Assembly (NCBI GenBank): GCA_035772735.1 | Contig: JASDFA010000003.1 | Location: forward strand, 61,190,501 to 61,254,500 | Direction: 5' to 3' | DNA from: Datura wrightii | Taxonomy: Eukaryota > Streptophyta > Magnoliopsida > Solanales > Solanaceae | Length of the DNA stretch: 64,000 bases | In this document: positions 12,240 to 21,727 of the stretch, piece after piece | Layout: every line of letters begins with the position of its first letter | Numbering within the stretch: position 1 is the stretch's first letter | Translations under genes and position numbers: made by a program | The notes under the pieces: model-generated | Database searches by the model: none | The model's input: only the letters and a program-made list of their open reading frames with translations | Told to the model about the DNA's origin: nothing

Positions 12240-13119
12240 TAATAGCTATTCATGACATACATGAACCTTATATACTAGAAGTAGCTAATTACAAAATATA
12301 GGATTGTTTTCAATGCTCAAAAGCATAAGTCGAATCATTATACAACGAGAATAACTTGCCGATGGAATAAGCCTTAACATACCTCGAATGCCGATTCTCG
12401 TTTAACTAATTAGTTTCATCCTGTATCCAACTTTTCCACTCAACTACAGCCCTTACACTGAGAGAATACAGCTAGTTTCAATACTAAATTCGGCAAATAA
12501 CAATATCTTTCAATAACAATGTTAACTATAACTCAACTCTATTTAACTCAACCAAAATCCCAAAATTTCTTGAGAGTTCAGAAGGGAGAAATGCTTACCT
12601 ATTGTCTGTGACAGTTTAGGATTCAATTTGGAGTAATTTCGATAACCTTTACTCGACGGGGTTCCGACTAACCGAGCGAATTTTCAGGAAATAACTCCAC
12701 AGTGATGCTCCTCGTAGGCCTAGGACTCATTACTCAAGGCAAATTTATATTTAGAAGGCGTAATTTGGAAGAAATTTCATGAAAATCATGGGGTTCTCTC
12801 TGTTTTGACAGAAGGATACTTGATGTAAATGATCAAACTTAACTAAGGATCATACATATTTATAGTTGAGTAATGGCCGGGGGTGTGCGGCGTGCTCTTA
12901 TCGCGCTGCATTAGGGGCGCAACGTGCTGCTTCCCGCGCAAGGGCAGGCTGCGCGACGCGATGCCTAGTGCACAAACCTCCTGGCCTCGACCCTTGTCCG
13001 TTTTACAGTGCGCTTGTGTTCTCACCTCTCGGGCCCTCTCCTGGGTGTCTCATATGCTAAAATTCTCAATGTACATGCGCACACGACGATCATACTATGG
13101 AGATTTACGGGGTGTAACA
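12240..13119 (-). repeat. LTR Y1, proximal part (start of N-type LTR)
   Basis: The minus strand starts TGTTACACCCCGTA at 13119, the common start of plant gypsy LTRs. A TATA-like CTATAAATATG lies near 12855-12865. The sequence continues to 12240, where element M interrupts it. The block around 12640-12730 (ACTCGACGGGGTTCCGA) and that around 12300-12420 match Y2 by reverse complement. The GC-rich part 12870-13030 yields open frames on both strands that I regard as non-coding. Confidence 0.75.
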
Positions 13120-13427
13120 AAAATGTTTATGCTTTGGGTTCTTTCAAACCCCAAAGTCAATTCAAGTAATCAACTACACAAGCTTGAGTAAGGACTAACT
13201 ATTTCTAGCCTTCATCTTTAATTGAGTGAAAATGTGGGTTTTAAATACCTCTAACTTAATCCCACACACAAACACTCCAATTCCTCACTATTATCTTCTC
13301 ACCCAATTCTCACCTTTCTCTCTCAAGCAAAAGCAAGAAAAGTAAAACACAATTCATATTTGCAAACCATTAATTTTAGCAATTAGAACATGGGAGAAGA
13401 TAGTAGATCTATACTTGAAATAAGAAT
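13120..13427 (-). repeat. LTR X1, part 1 (Athila-type LTR, minus)
   Basis: It matches 55584-55891 (X2) almost base for base in order, and both are minus-oriented LTR sequence. X1 is cut at 13427 by element A1 and resumes at 24981. Compared with X2, about 35 bp at the outer end are missing next to Y1. Confidence 0.75.
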
Positions 13428-13800
13428 TGATCTTGGGCAGATTTATATGCCCAAGTGATACTCAAAAGTATCATTTTCACCTTGTTTATCCAGCAATGTG
13501 TATACATTTTCATGTAATTGGTAATAAAATGTGAATTTATACTAACCAACATGATTAGCATTGTTTTGTAGGTAAAATGTGATTTCGGGAAGCTAAAATT
13601 CATGTTGGATGATATCGGAGTTGGACTTGGATGCGAGCAAGGAAAAAGGCATAGGACTACACGAATTAAAGGGGCTCCGCGATGGAGCCGTGCCACGCTG
13701 CCATCGCGGAGGCATTCTGCCTGGAGGGTGAAAATTCATCCAATTTCCAGTGGAGGTTCGCGTCTGCTCCGTGGCACGGTGGCTAGCCTCCGCGTTGCAC

Positions 13801-14153
13801 ACCGTGCCACGTTGGTGTTTAAATTCCCGGACCCCCAGTTCCAATGAGGGTCCGCGTTCACGACGTGTCACGGAGGCAGTGCTCCGCGATGCACTCCGTG
13901 ACACGTTGCTAATTATTCCGGGAAAAATTCCCACTAGTATAAATAGAACACTTAAGTGTATTTTTCATAATCGGAGGCTAGCCACCGTGCCACGTTGGTG
14001 TTTAAATTCCCGGACCCCCAGTTCCAGTGAGGGTCCGCGTTCACGGCGTGTCACGGAGGCAGTGCTCCGCGATGCACTGCGTGACACGTTGCTCATTATT
14101 CCGGGAAAAATTCCCACTAGTATAAATAGAACACTTAAGTGTATTTTTCATAA
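13801..14153 (+). repeat. 183-bp-offset tandem duplication in U3 of LTR_A, including the TATA box
   Basis: 13801-13970 is repeated at 13984-14153 with few changes, separated by about 13 bases that resemble the GGCTAGCC word just upstream. LTR_C has a single copy. Each unit contains the last GC-rich hairpin and a TATAAATA box. Confidence 0.9.
13938..14128 (+). promoter_or_regulatory. Duplicated TATA boxes of LTR_A
   Basis: TATAAATA occurs at 13938-13945 and again at 14121-14128, each in the context CACTAGTATAAATAGAAC. The same box occurs once in LTR_B (18183-18190), LTR_C (24068-24075) and LTR_D (26002-26009). It is the likely start-site element of the LTR promoter. Confidence 0.7.
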
Positions 14154-15038
14154 TTCAGACTTGGTGGAGCAAGGACGTGGGTTACAGGCAGTTGAGGGAC
14201 GAAAAGTTCAGGGTTTTTTCTCTCTTTCTTTCTTCTTTACCTCAATGTTTGTATGATTAACACTCATTTTATGATGATTAATCCACGAATGAGTGGCTAA
14301 TTCCCTTCCTTGCTGAGGTTATGAACACTTGTGATGAATTTTGATTATTAATTATATGGTTTTTCATCTTTTCTTCCATGTTGTTCTATTAATTCTTATT
14401 CTTACTGCATTGGTGTGTGGCCTACATTAATGTACATCTAAAAAGTCCGATTTCACTCGAGAGAGCACGAAATTGGAAAGTTGTGAATTAATAGGATATT
14501 GTTCTTTACTTGATTTGGGAAAATTGAGTTTTGATGAACCTTCAGGATAGAAATATACCCGAAAGTCGTATTAGTCAATTTAGGAACCGGAATTGTATGG
14601 CTAGAATATGAATTGCATTTGATCACAGAAATGTAGACGGATGGTTCATGATTCTTAAGTGAGATTAAATACGAGAGTTTTAATCCCTTGGCAATTTGTT
14701 CTTGGCTAGCAACTGGAAGAAAAGATTAACCAATTTATGATGATAATCAGTTTCATTACATGTTCTTTAACCTCAGCATGCTCTTATCCATAGTCCAAAT
14801 TCAAAGTAGATAATTGTTTGTAGTCTTAGTATAAAATTTATAAAACAAATTATTCAATTTTTGGTTATTTAGTTGTCAGCATATTTAGAAGTAAAAATAT
14901 AGTATACTTGAGCAAATTGCACTTATCCCAAGTCTCTGTGGGATCGATACTTGGCTTAGTAAAGCCACTTACTACTTGTTTGACCACGTGCACTTGCGTG
15001 TCGGTTTTATAACCCCAACAAACACCCGAACAAGTTTT

Positions 15039-15056
15039 TGGCGGCGTTGCCGGGGA
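15039..15056 (+). other. Primer binding site 1 of A1 (Asp tRNA)
   Basis: It reads TGGCGGCGTTGCCGGGGA, one change from TGGCGCCGTTGCCGGGGA, the complement of the plant Asp-tRNA 3' end. This primer choice is characteristic of the Athila lineage. It lies 6 nt after the LTR. Confidence 0.85.
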
Positions 15057-15168
15057 CTTGGCAATTGGTGAATTTGTTTTAAGTGTTAATTTTACTGTAT
15101 TGTTATTTTTCTTAAGTGTTGACAACTTGGTCTTAGCCTGTATTTTGCAGAATTAATTGTTGTGAACA

Positions 15169-15432
15169 CTGGCAAGAGACAAAGAGCTGGTGGAATCTTA
15201 TATAGAGCCTGAACGTATATTTCACAGTAAATGCAGAGAAGCTCTACAAAGGAAGCTGCAGTTGCTCAGACAGACCATTATGGAGCAACAAAATCCACCA
15301 GTCGTAAGGGTCGTGTTAGTGTCCGAAGAAGCAACAGCAAGACCGGTTCGCGAGGTGGCAATCCCACATGCCAATAATGTTATATCCAGTATCCGTAAAC
15401 CAGAGCCTGGAGGGAGATTTGAACTCAAGTAA
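15169..15432 (+). CDS. Gag N-terminal leader frame of A1 (CTG start, separate from gag)
   Basis: An 87-codon frame is in phase with gag-protease. It opens with CTG-GCA-AGA-GAC two codons after an in-frame TGA (15163-15165) and ends at TAA 15430-15432. The next codon but one is the ATG (15436) of the main frame. The residues (ELVESYIEPE ... LQRKLQLLRQTI ... REVAIPHANNV) look like the N-terminus of Athila gag. A2 has the same layout with CTG and TAG, so this is probably a family feature. Whether it is translated is unknown. Confidence 0.5.
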   Translation: MARDKELVESYIEPERIFHSKCREALQRKLQLLRQTIMEQQNPPVVRVVLVSEEATARPVREVAIPHANNVISSIRKPEPGGRFELK

Positions 15433-15435
15433 AAT

Positions 15436-17562
15436 ATGGTGCAATTGTTGCACACAAGCGGGCAATTTACCGGTCTCCCTCATGAAGACCCACAATAGCA
15501 TCTCCAAAACTTTTTGGAGATAAGTGACACTTACATACCCGCTGGAGTGTCACCTGACTATGTTCGGCTTACATTATTTCCGTTCTCATTACTCGGAGAA
15601 GCCAAGAGGTGGTTGAAAGCTGAGCCACCAAATTCCATTTCAACGTGGGATGATCTTGCACGGAAGTTCTTGATATGGTTTTTTCCCTCTGGTAAAACAG
15701 CAAGACTTAGAAGTCAAATTCTAAGTTTCAAACAGAGGGAGGGAGAAAATTTATATCAAGCCTGGGAGAGATTTAAATCCATGTTGCGGGACTGTCCTCA
15801 TCATCATCAGTCCAATGAGGTGTTGGTGCACACATTTATTGAGGATTTGGAACCCCAAACCAAAATATTGCTAGATTCAGCAGCTGGAGGGCAAGTGCTG
15901 GAAAAGACTTATGAGGAGCTGTATACCTTGCTAAACCAGATTTCACAGGGCAATCCAGAATGGAATGCTGATTCATCACGAGGTGGGGCAAGGAAAGTAG
16001 CAGGAGTGCTTGAAGTGTATGGGTTTACGGCTATTGCTGCACAGATAGCTGCCTTGCAAAATCAATTGAACAACCATTTCAGCAACATGACTTTGAACCA
16101 GCCGTCAGCTCCAGTTAATGCAGTCCAGCAATTATGGTGTGAAGTGTATGGAAGCAGTGAGCACTCAGCTGAGTGTTGTGGAGCAAATCCTAACTCAGTA
16201 AACTTTGTGGGTAATGCACAAATAAATCACCAGCAGTATGGTAGTAGCTACAATTCAAATTGGAGGAATCATCCTAACATCTATTGGGGTAGCAACAACC
16301 ATCAAGGCCAAAGTTCGAGTCAGGGTATGCAAAGGAATCAAGGAGGGCAACAGAACTACCAAGCTCAATTCAGAAACAACAATGCACCTCCTCCACCACC
16401 ATCACCCAGCATTGAGGAGATGTTCAAAACCATGATAGCTAACCAAGCTCAATTGCAGGCTGACTATGTGAAATTGGCAGCCGAAGTGAAAAACAATCAG
16501 TTAGCTACCAAGGCTCTTAAGTATCAATTTGGGCAATTTGCTAGTGCCCAAAATACAAGGCCTAGAGGAGGACTGCCAAGCGACACGGATCCGAATCCCA
16601 AACAGGTAAATGCAGTGACCACAAGGAGTGGTTTGCAGCTGAAGGAGGTGGAACAAGAAAGATCGCCTCAACACTCGGGAGCAGCAGAAGTTGAGGGGGA
16701 GCAAAGTTCAGAGAGGGGGAAGACCAAAGAAGCTGAATCAGAAAGACCTCCACCCCCTTTCCCTCAACGACTCAAGAAACACAAAGAGGAGGCGTGTTTC
16801 AAGAAATTCATGGAGGTGCTTAAACAGGTACATGTTAACTTACCTCTTGTTGATGTCTTTCAGGGAGTGCCTAAATATGCCAAATACATAAAGGACATCG
16901 TGGCCAACAAAAGTCGGTTGACTGAGTATGCCACGGTGGCTTTAACGGAGGAGTGCATTTCCCGGATCCAAAATAGACTGCCCACAAAGTTAAAAGACCC
17001 TGGAAGTTTTACTATCCAGCTTACTATTGGGCAGAGCATCCGAGCTCGTGGATTGTGTGACTTGGGGGCAAGTATAAATCTGATGCCGTCTTCGGTATTC
17101 AGAAAGTTGTGTTTAGGGAGTCCTAGACCCACAACGGTAATATTGCAATTGGCGGATCGATCCTTAGCTAGGCCAGATGGCATTGTTGAGGATGTTCTAG
17201 TGCAAGTTGGCTCCCTAATTTGCCCGGTGGATTTTGTTGTTCTGGATTTTGAACCAAACGCGGAAGTCCCATTTATTTTGGGACGACCCTTCTTGGCAAC
17301 CGGGAAAGCATTAATCGACATAGCTGCGGGGCAACTGACAATGCGAGCACACGACAAGGTAGAGGTGTTCGATGTGTATAAAGCACCCAAGCTCCCGATG
17401 GTGCATGAAGAACTCTCGGTGATCAATGTGATTGATCATGGTAATGCCAAGCAGATGGAGGATGCCCGAGAGTTAATGGGAAGACCACCGGATAGGTGTA
17501 AGCACTACTGGGGGGAGGACAGTGATCGAGAGAAATCGTCCATCACCCTAGCGGACAATTGA
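15436..17562 (+). pseudogene. Element A1 gag-protease
   Basis: One frame runs from ATG 15436 to TGA 17560, broken only by TAG at 15496-15498. The retrotransposon gag (capsid) domain is at residues about 25-175 (RLTLFPFSLLGEAKRWL, AWERFKSMLRDCPHH). A GNPEWN motif and a Cys-containing region near residue 230 (LWCEVYGSSEHSAECC, a degenerate knuckle) follow, then an Asn/Gln/Pro-rich stretch. The C-terminal retropepsin has LCDLGASINLMP (17055-17090), with DLGA in place of DSGA as usual in Athila, and FILGRPFLATG. The chain ends after protease; no RT follows. The in-frame stop makes this copy defective. Confidence 0.9.
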
Positions 17563-17572
17563 GCTTAAATGA

Positions 17573-17620
17573 CGTCGAGCCGCGACGGTAAACCAGGCGC
17601 TACACGGGAGGCAACCCGTG
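17573..17620 (+). promoter_or_regulatory. Double hairpin after gag-protease (A1)
   Basis: Hairpin 1 is CGTCG / CGACG (17573-17577, 17583-17587) around AGCCG. Hairpin 2 is CACGGG / CCCGTG (17603-17608, 17615-17620) around loop AGGCAA. Both lie 11-60 nt after the gag-protease stop. The same module occurs in A2 and, with compensated stem changes, in A3. Function unknown. Confidence 0.65.
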
Positions 17621-17661
17621 GAAATTTTTTCTTTCATTTTGCAAAGTGTAAATAGATTCTT

Positions 17662-19099
17662 TGAACACGGGCAAAAATATATGCTCGAGATACTCTTTAC
17701 AATTTAAATTAGTCTTGTTTATCTAAGATTATTGTATACATTTTCATGTAATTTTATCTGAAGTGAAGATATGTGCTAACCAACATGATTAGCCTTTGTT
17801 TTGTAGGTTTTGATGACTTTTCAGCAACTAATCCATGAGTTGGTGAAGTAGAGGCTTGGAAACGGAATCAACACGCGAACGTCGGCAAAGAGGAGGCACA
17901 AAACAGCCCACTGGCGCGTCGAAAAGGTGCCACGGCAGGCAAGCCGCACACAACAGCCCACCTGCGCGTTGGCAACGTGCCACGGCAGGTGGCCTCCGCG
18001 ACCAAGGGCTGCCAACGCGCTGCCCAAGCAGCGTGACACGCTGCCAACACGGCAGGGTGCTGCCCGGGCCAATTTCGGGTGATTTCCAGAGGGCTTTCGC
18101 GTTCGTAGCATGTCACGGAGGCCGTGCTCCGCGATGCACTCCGTGACACATTGCTTGTTATTCCGGGAAAGAGTCCTACTACTATAAATAGCACACTTAG
18201 GTTTATTTTTCAGAATTCAGACTTGGTGGAGCAAGGACGTGGGTTACAGGCAGTTGAGGGATGAAAAAGCTCAGGGTTTTTCTCTCCTTCTTTCTTCTTT
18301 CAATCAATTGTTTGTATGATTAACACTTGTCTTAGGATGATTAATCCACAAATGAGTGGCTAATTCCCTTCCTTGCTGAGGTTATGAACATTTGTGATGA
18401 ATTTTGATTATTAATTATATGGTTTTTCATCTTCTTCTTCCACGTTGTTCTATTAATTCTTGTTTCTACTGCATTGGTGTGTGGCCGACATTAATGTATA
18501 TCTAAAAAGTCTGATTTCACTCGAGAGAGCACGAAATTGAAAAGTTGTGAATTAATAGGGTATTGTTCTTAACTTGATTTGGGAAAATTGGGTTTTGATG
18601 GGCTTTCCTGATAGAAATATACTTGAAAGCCGTATTAGTCAATTTAGGAACCGGAATTGTATTGCTAGGTCATGAATTGCATTTGATCACAGAAATGTAG
18701 ACGGATGGTTTATGATTCTTAAGTGAGATTAAATACGAGAGTTTTAATCTCTTGGCTAATGTTCTTGGCTAGCAACTGGAAGAGAAAGATTAACCAATTT
18801 ATGATTATAATCAAGTTCATTACATGTTCTTAACCTTGGCATGCTCATAACCATAGTTTAAATTCAAAGTAGATAATTGTTAGTAGTTTTAGTACATAAT
18901 TTATAAAACAAACTTTTCAATTGTTGGTTACGTTGTTGTCAGCATATACAGAAGTGAGATAGAATATAGTATACTTAAGCACTTTTTACTTATCCAGAGT
19001 CTCCTTGGATCGATACTTGGCTTACTTAAGCCACTTACTACTTGTTTGACCACGTGCACTTGCGTGTCGGTTTTTAACACCCAACAAACGTACCGAACA
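17662..19099 (+). repeat. Internal extra LTR of A1 (LTR_B)
   Basis: A complete 1438-bp LTR starts TGAACACGGGC and ends GTACCGAACA. It aligns with LTR_A/C along its length but is clearly more diverged, and its GC-rich U3 part (17870-18110) is largely different. It has a TATA box at 18183-18190 and is followed by its own primer site. It sits exactly between gag-protease and the downstream ORFs. GC-rich open frames at 17820-18194 are not considered genes. Confidence 0.85.
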
Positions 19100-19105
19100 A
19101 GTTTT

Positions 19106-19123
19106 TGGTGCCGTTGCCGGGGA
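19106..19123 (+). other. Primer binding site 2 of A1 (Asp tRNA)
   Basis: It reads TGGTGCCGTTGCCGGGGA, one change from the Asp-tRNA complement, 6 nt after LTR_B. Its presence shows that the 5' end of a second element is embedded in A1. Confidence 0.85.
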
Positions 19124-19273
19124 GACTTGGCAATTGGTGAATTTTTCTTAAGTGTAAATTTACTATATATTTTTTGTTAAGTGCTGACAATTTGGTCTTA
19201 GTGTTTGTTTTAATTCCTTTTTTTTCATTTCATTTCATTTTATTTTTTTGCTTGTTCGTATACCCTTATTAAC

Positions 19274-19987
19274 ATGACATCGTGGAATACAAATGGGTTA
19301 ACTGGTGGATACTCATATTTTGGCAAATCTTGTCTGAATTGCGGAGGACCGCACTTGTGGCAACACTGTAACACGTGCAATATATGTGGTGGTCAAGATG
19401 GCCATTGGGATGGCTGTCCGAATGCATATTCCGCTCCCCCAAGCCCCTACTATGATCCTTCTGTTGTTTTTTCTGAATATAGGCATGCTGAAAATGAGGA
19501 CTTGGGACGCCAAGATAGAATAGAAGACATGCTGAAACAACTCTTGGAGCAATCAGAAGCAATGAAGGAGGCAATGGCAGTATTGAGAATTCAGCAAGAA
19601 GAGAATGCAGAGGCTCTAGAAAGGATGAGCATCAAATTCACGGAGATGATCGCTGAAGCTGAAGCGTGTGATAAATCGCAGGCAACGGTTTTAGCCGATA
19701 CTCAAGAGGAACTACAAGAGGAAGACAAGGGTGAATTTTTGGAGGAAGCCCAACAATCAGAATCTCTTGAGTGCCCCCGTGATGGGCTCAAACATATGGA
19801 AAATCTATTCGTGGATGAAGAGATAGAGTATCCCCCAGTTGACATTAATGGAGGGATAGATGTCGATGCTGAGAAGGTGTATACAAGTAAGGAGGTCAAG
19901 CACAATGCAGTTTCAGAGTTGAGAATTATTGGACCACACTCAAAGCATTTCTCGACATTAAGTTTGGTTGAAAACATAGAAATATAG
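19274..19987 (+). CDS. Double zinc-knuckle, coiled-coil ORF behind LTR_B
   Basis: An uninterrupted 237-codon frame from ATG 19274 to TAG, 150 nt after the second primer site, where gag would start. Residues about 20-49 have two Cys/His clusters, CLNCGGPHLWQHC (CX2CX3HX4C) and CNICGGQDGHWDGC (CX2CX5HX3C). Residues about 78-130 are charged and heptad-like (RIEDMLKQLLEQSEAMKEAM), and the C-terminal half is acidic. There is no capsid or protease motif. The knuckles suggest RNA binding, and the position suggests a replaced or reduced gag. I do not recognise the family, so function is inference. Confidence 0.6.
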   Translation: MTSWNTNGLTGGYSYFGKSCLNCGGPHLWQHCNTCNICGGQDGHWDGCPNAYSAPPSPYYDPSVVFSEYRHAENEDLGRQDRIEDMLKQLLEQSEAMKEAMAVLRIQQEENAEALERMSIKFTEMIAEAEACDKSQATVLADTQEELQEEDKGEFLEEAQQSESLECPRDGLKHMENLFVDEEIEYPPVDINGGIDVDAEKVYTSKEVKHNAVSELRIIGPHSKHFSTLSLVENIEI

Positions 19988-20334
19988 TCTTCCAAGCTTA
20001 TAGAGAAATGTCTAGAGGAGGACCTTTTGAAAGTTAATGGACGACGAATTCTCGGGTTTGGGGGAAATGTTGAAAATTGTTTTTATTTGGTTGGTTGGAT
20101 AGGTTAATGTATATAAGTTTTTGTTGTTATTTTTGTTTCTTTGTTTTTCTTTGCTAAGTGCGAGGGTTAAAATGTTTGCGATGGTAGTGATTGTGATTAG
20201 CTGTACGAAGTCTGAGTAGTACGCAGAAATTATACCGTCGAATTTTCTTTTTAAACGCACTAAGCATGATTGTATAGCTGGTTGTTTTGTGTAAATAAAG
20301 TTATTCTTGCCATAGGTTATAACTGTAACTAAGG

Positions 20335-20380
20335 ACTAAGTGTGGGGTAATTTAGCGTAACCCGACCTTAGCCGAAGTTA
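20335..20380 (+). promoter_or_regulatory. First AAGTGTGGGG motif of A1
   Basis: ACTAAGTGTGGGG at 20335-20347 lies about 85 nt before the third ORF. A GACTAAG word overlaps it, and its near complement (CTTAGCC) follows about 25 nt later, so a weak hairpin can form. The exact counterpart in A2 is 30655-30669. Confidence 0.45.
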
Positions 20381-20430
20381 ATATTTATTTATCTTAACAT
20401 TGCGATTGTTGACGTGTGTTGACAGGAAAA

Positions 20431-21650
20431 ATGGCAAGCCGGCAAGATAAAGGGAAGGGTGCATCAACTTCAGGCACCGGAAGAAAGCGACTCAGACTGG
20501 GCACAGCAGTCCCAGCTGCACCAGCAGTTCCACGCGGCCAGCGCCGCCAGTATGGAACAAGATGGGTGACAGACGAGGGGAAAAAGTGGTACGCGAAGCA
20601 TAAAGAGAACAAATATTTCCCCGAAGAGCATATAGCATGGGAGCCATTGGCACAGGAGTTTCCCAGAATAGTTCACCGGATCGAGGCAGCGGGGCTCAAG
20701 TTCATATTCGAGGAGCCCAAAGAATGCAACCTGCACTTGGTTCGGGAGTTCTATGCTAACTGGAACCCGTCAATCCGAAGCCACACCATCAAAATCAGAG
20801 GGCAGATAGTCACTCTGGATCCCCACCAGCTTAATGCCATCATAGGAGCGCGGGACACAGACGCCCACGTCCTCCGACAGCTGAACATTACCCCACCGTA
20901 TGCCGACATCAGACGCACACTGTGTGGGTCCCGATCCACAGCTAGATGGAGCAGGCACAAGGAAAGGGGCTACCATCAGACTCTGCCATATTCTCAGATG
21001 AACAGGGAAGCCCGTATTTAGCTGAAGATAGTCTGCTCTTGCCTCATCCCGGGGGTACATATGACTGATGTAACTCGGGATCGTGTTTGCCTGGTGTACG
21101 CCCTGATGAAAGGGCTGGAGATAAATGTTGGGGCGGTTATTATATCCGCCATGAAGAGAGCCCGGCTGCACCAGGGGCACAGGTATGGGTTCGGAGGACT
21201 ACTCACCACCTTTCTCCGGGGCCTCGATGTTGAGGAGGAGGCCCTCGATTATATCCCGCAGTCAGAGCGGCGGGCCTTGGATGTGACCAAAACTAAGGCT
21301 CCCGACACCACCCACGGGCCAGTGCTGACACTTGGCGAGTGACACGCTCGTGATGACCAGTATATGGAGCGGATGTATGGGATGCAGATGCTCCAGCTCA
21401 GGATAGGTGGGAGGCCGGCGACGGAGGAGGAGCTATGGCAGCTCGAGCTAGATTACCCGTTTGGCGAAAACGCCAGGGCTCTATGCCGAGTAGGGCCAGC
21501 CTTTATAGAGCCCACTGACGATGACGCCCCATGGACGAGGAGACACGTCGGGAGGACTCCGATGTGGAGTCCGATGATGATGACGGAGGCGACTCGGACA
21601 TGGGAGATGAGGCAGCAACACCTGATGAAGAAGTGGAATACTTTGACTGA
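20431..21650 (+). pseudogene. Element A1 third ORF (putative plant transposon protein domain)
   Basis: ATG 20431 (MASRQDKGKG...) starts a frame of about 405 codons. The basic, low-complexity start is followed by a conserved domain (KWYAKHKENKYFPEEH, LVREFYANW, IRGQIVTLDPHQLNAIIGA, GLEINVGAVIISAMKRAR), which I match from memory to the Pfam family 'putative plant transposon protein' found in 3' ORFs of Athila-like elements. The intended C-terminus is acidic. Breaks: TAG 21019-21021, TGA 21340-21342 and a 1-base deletion near 21533, with the natural stop at 21648-21650. Function of the family is unknown. Confidence 0.75.
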
Positions 21651-21693
21651 TCAGGGAGTTCCACCACCCGATTATGTGCTATTTAATTTTTGT

Positions 21694-21727
21694 GAACACT
21701 GGGGACAGTGTTCGGATTAAGTGTGGG
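21694..21727 (+). promoter_or_regulatory. Hairpin with GGGA loop plus AAGTGTGGG motif (A1, second)
   Basis: Perfect 8-bp stem GAACACTG / CAGTGTTC (21694-21701, 21706-21713) around GGGA, then TTAAGTGTGGG at 21717-21727. It lies 45 nt after the end of the third ORF. The counterpart in A2 is 32016-32050. Confidence 0.6.

Larger units (their letters stand above)
13428..15032 (+). repeat. Element A1 5' LTR (LTR_A)
   Basis: It starts TGATCTTGGGCAG and ends CACCCGAACA, 1605 bp, against 1422 bp for LTR_C; the difference is the 183-bp duplication. The first 30 bases form a hairpin (CTTGGGCA / TGCCCAAG). U3 holds three GC-rich inverted repeats before the TATA box. Open frames here (for example 13750-14256, which reads the duplicated segment twice) are by-products of U3 and not genes. 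Confidence 0.9.

Noticed and set aside
13593..14256. Open frames on both strands across LTR_A U3 (including a 168-codon frame with an internal repeat)
   Set aside because: They follow the GC-rich hairpins and the 183-bp duplication, recur only as LTR sequence at 23543-24248, and have no conserved domain. They are LTR, not genes.
16860..17426. 188-codon frame antisense to A1 protease
   Set aside because: It mirrors the conserved protease on the plus strand; the same antisense openness appears at 28916-29296. It is explained by codon bias of the sense frame.
17820..18194. Overlapping GC-rich frames in LTR_B
   Set aside because: They lie entirely in U3 of an LTR and read low-complexity Arg/Ala/Gly-rich sequence.
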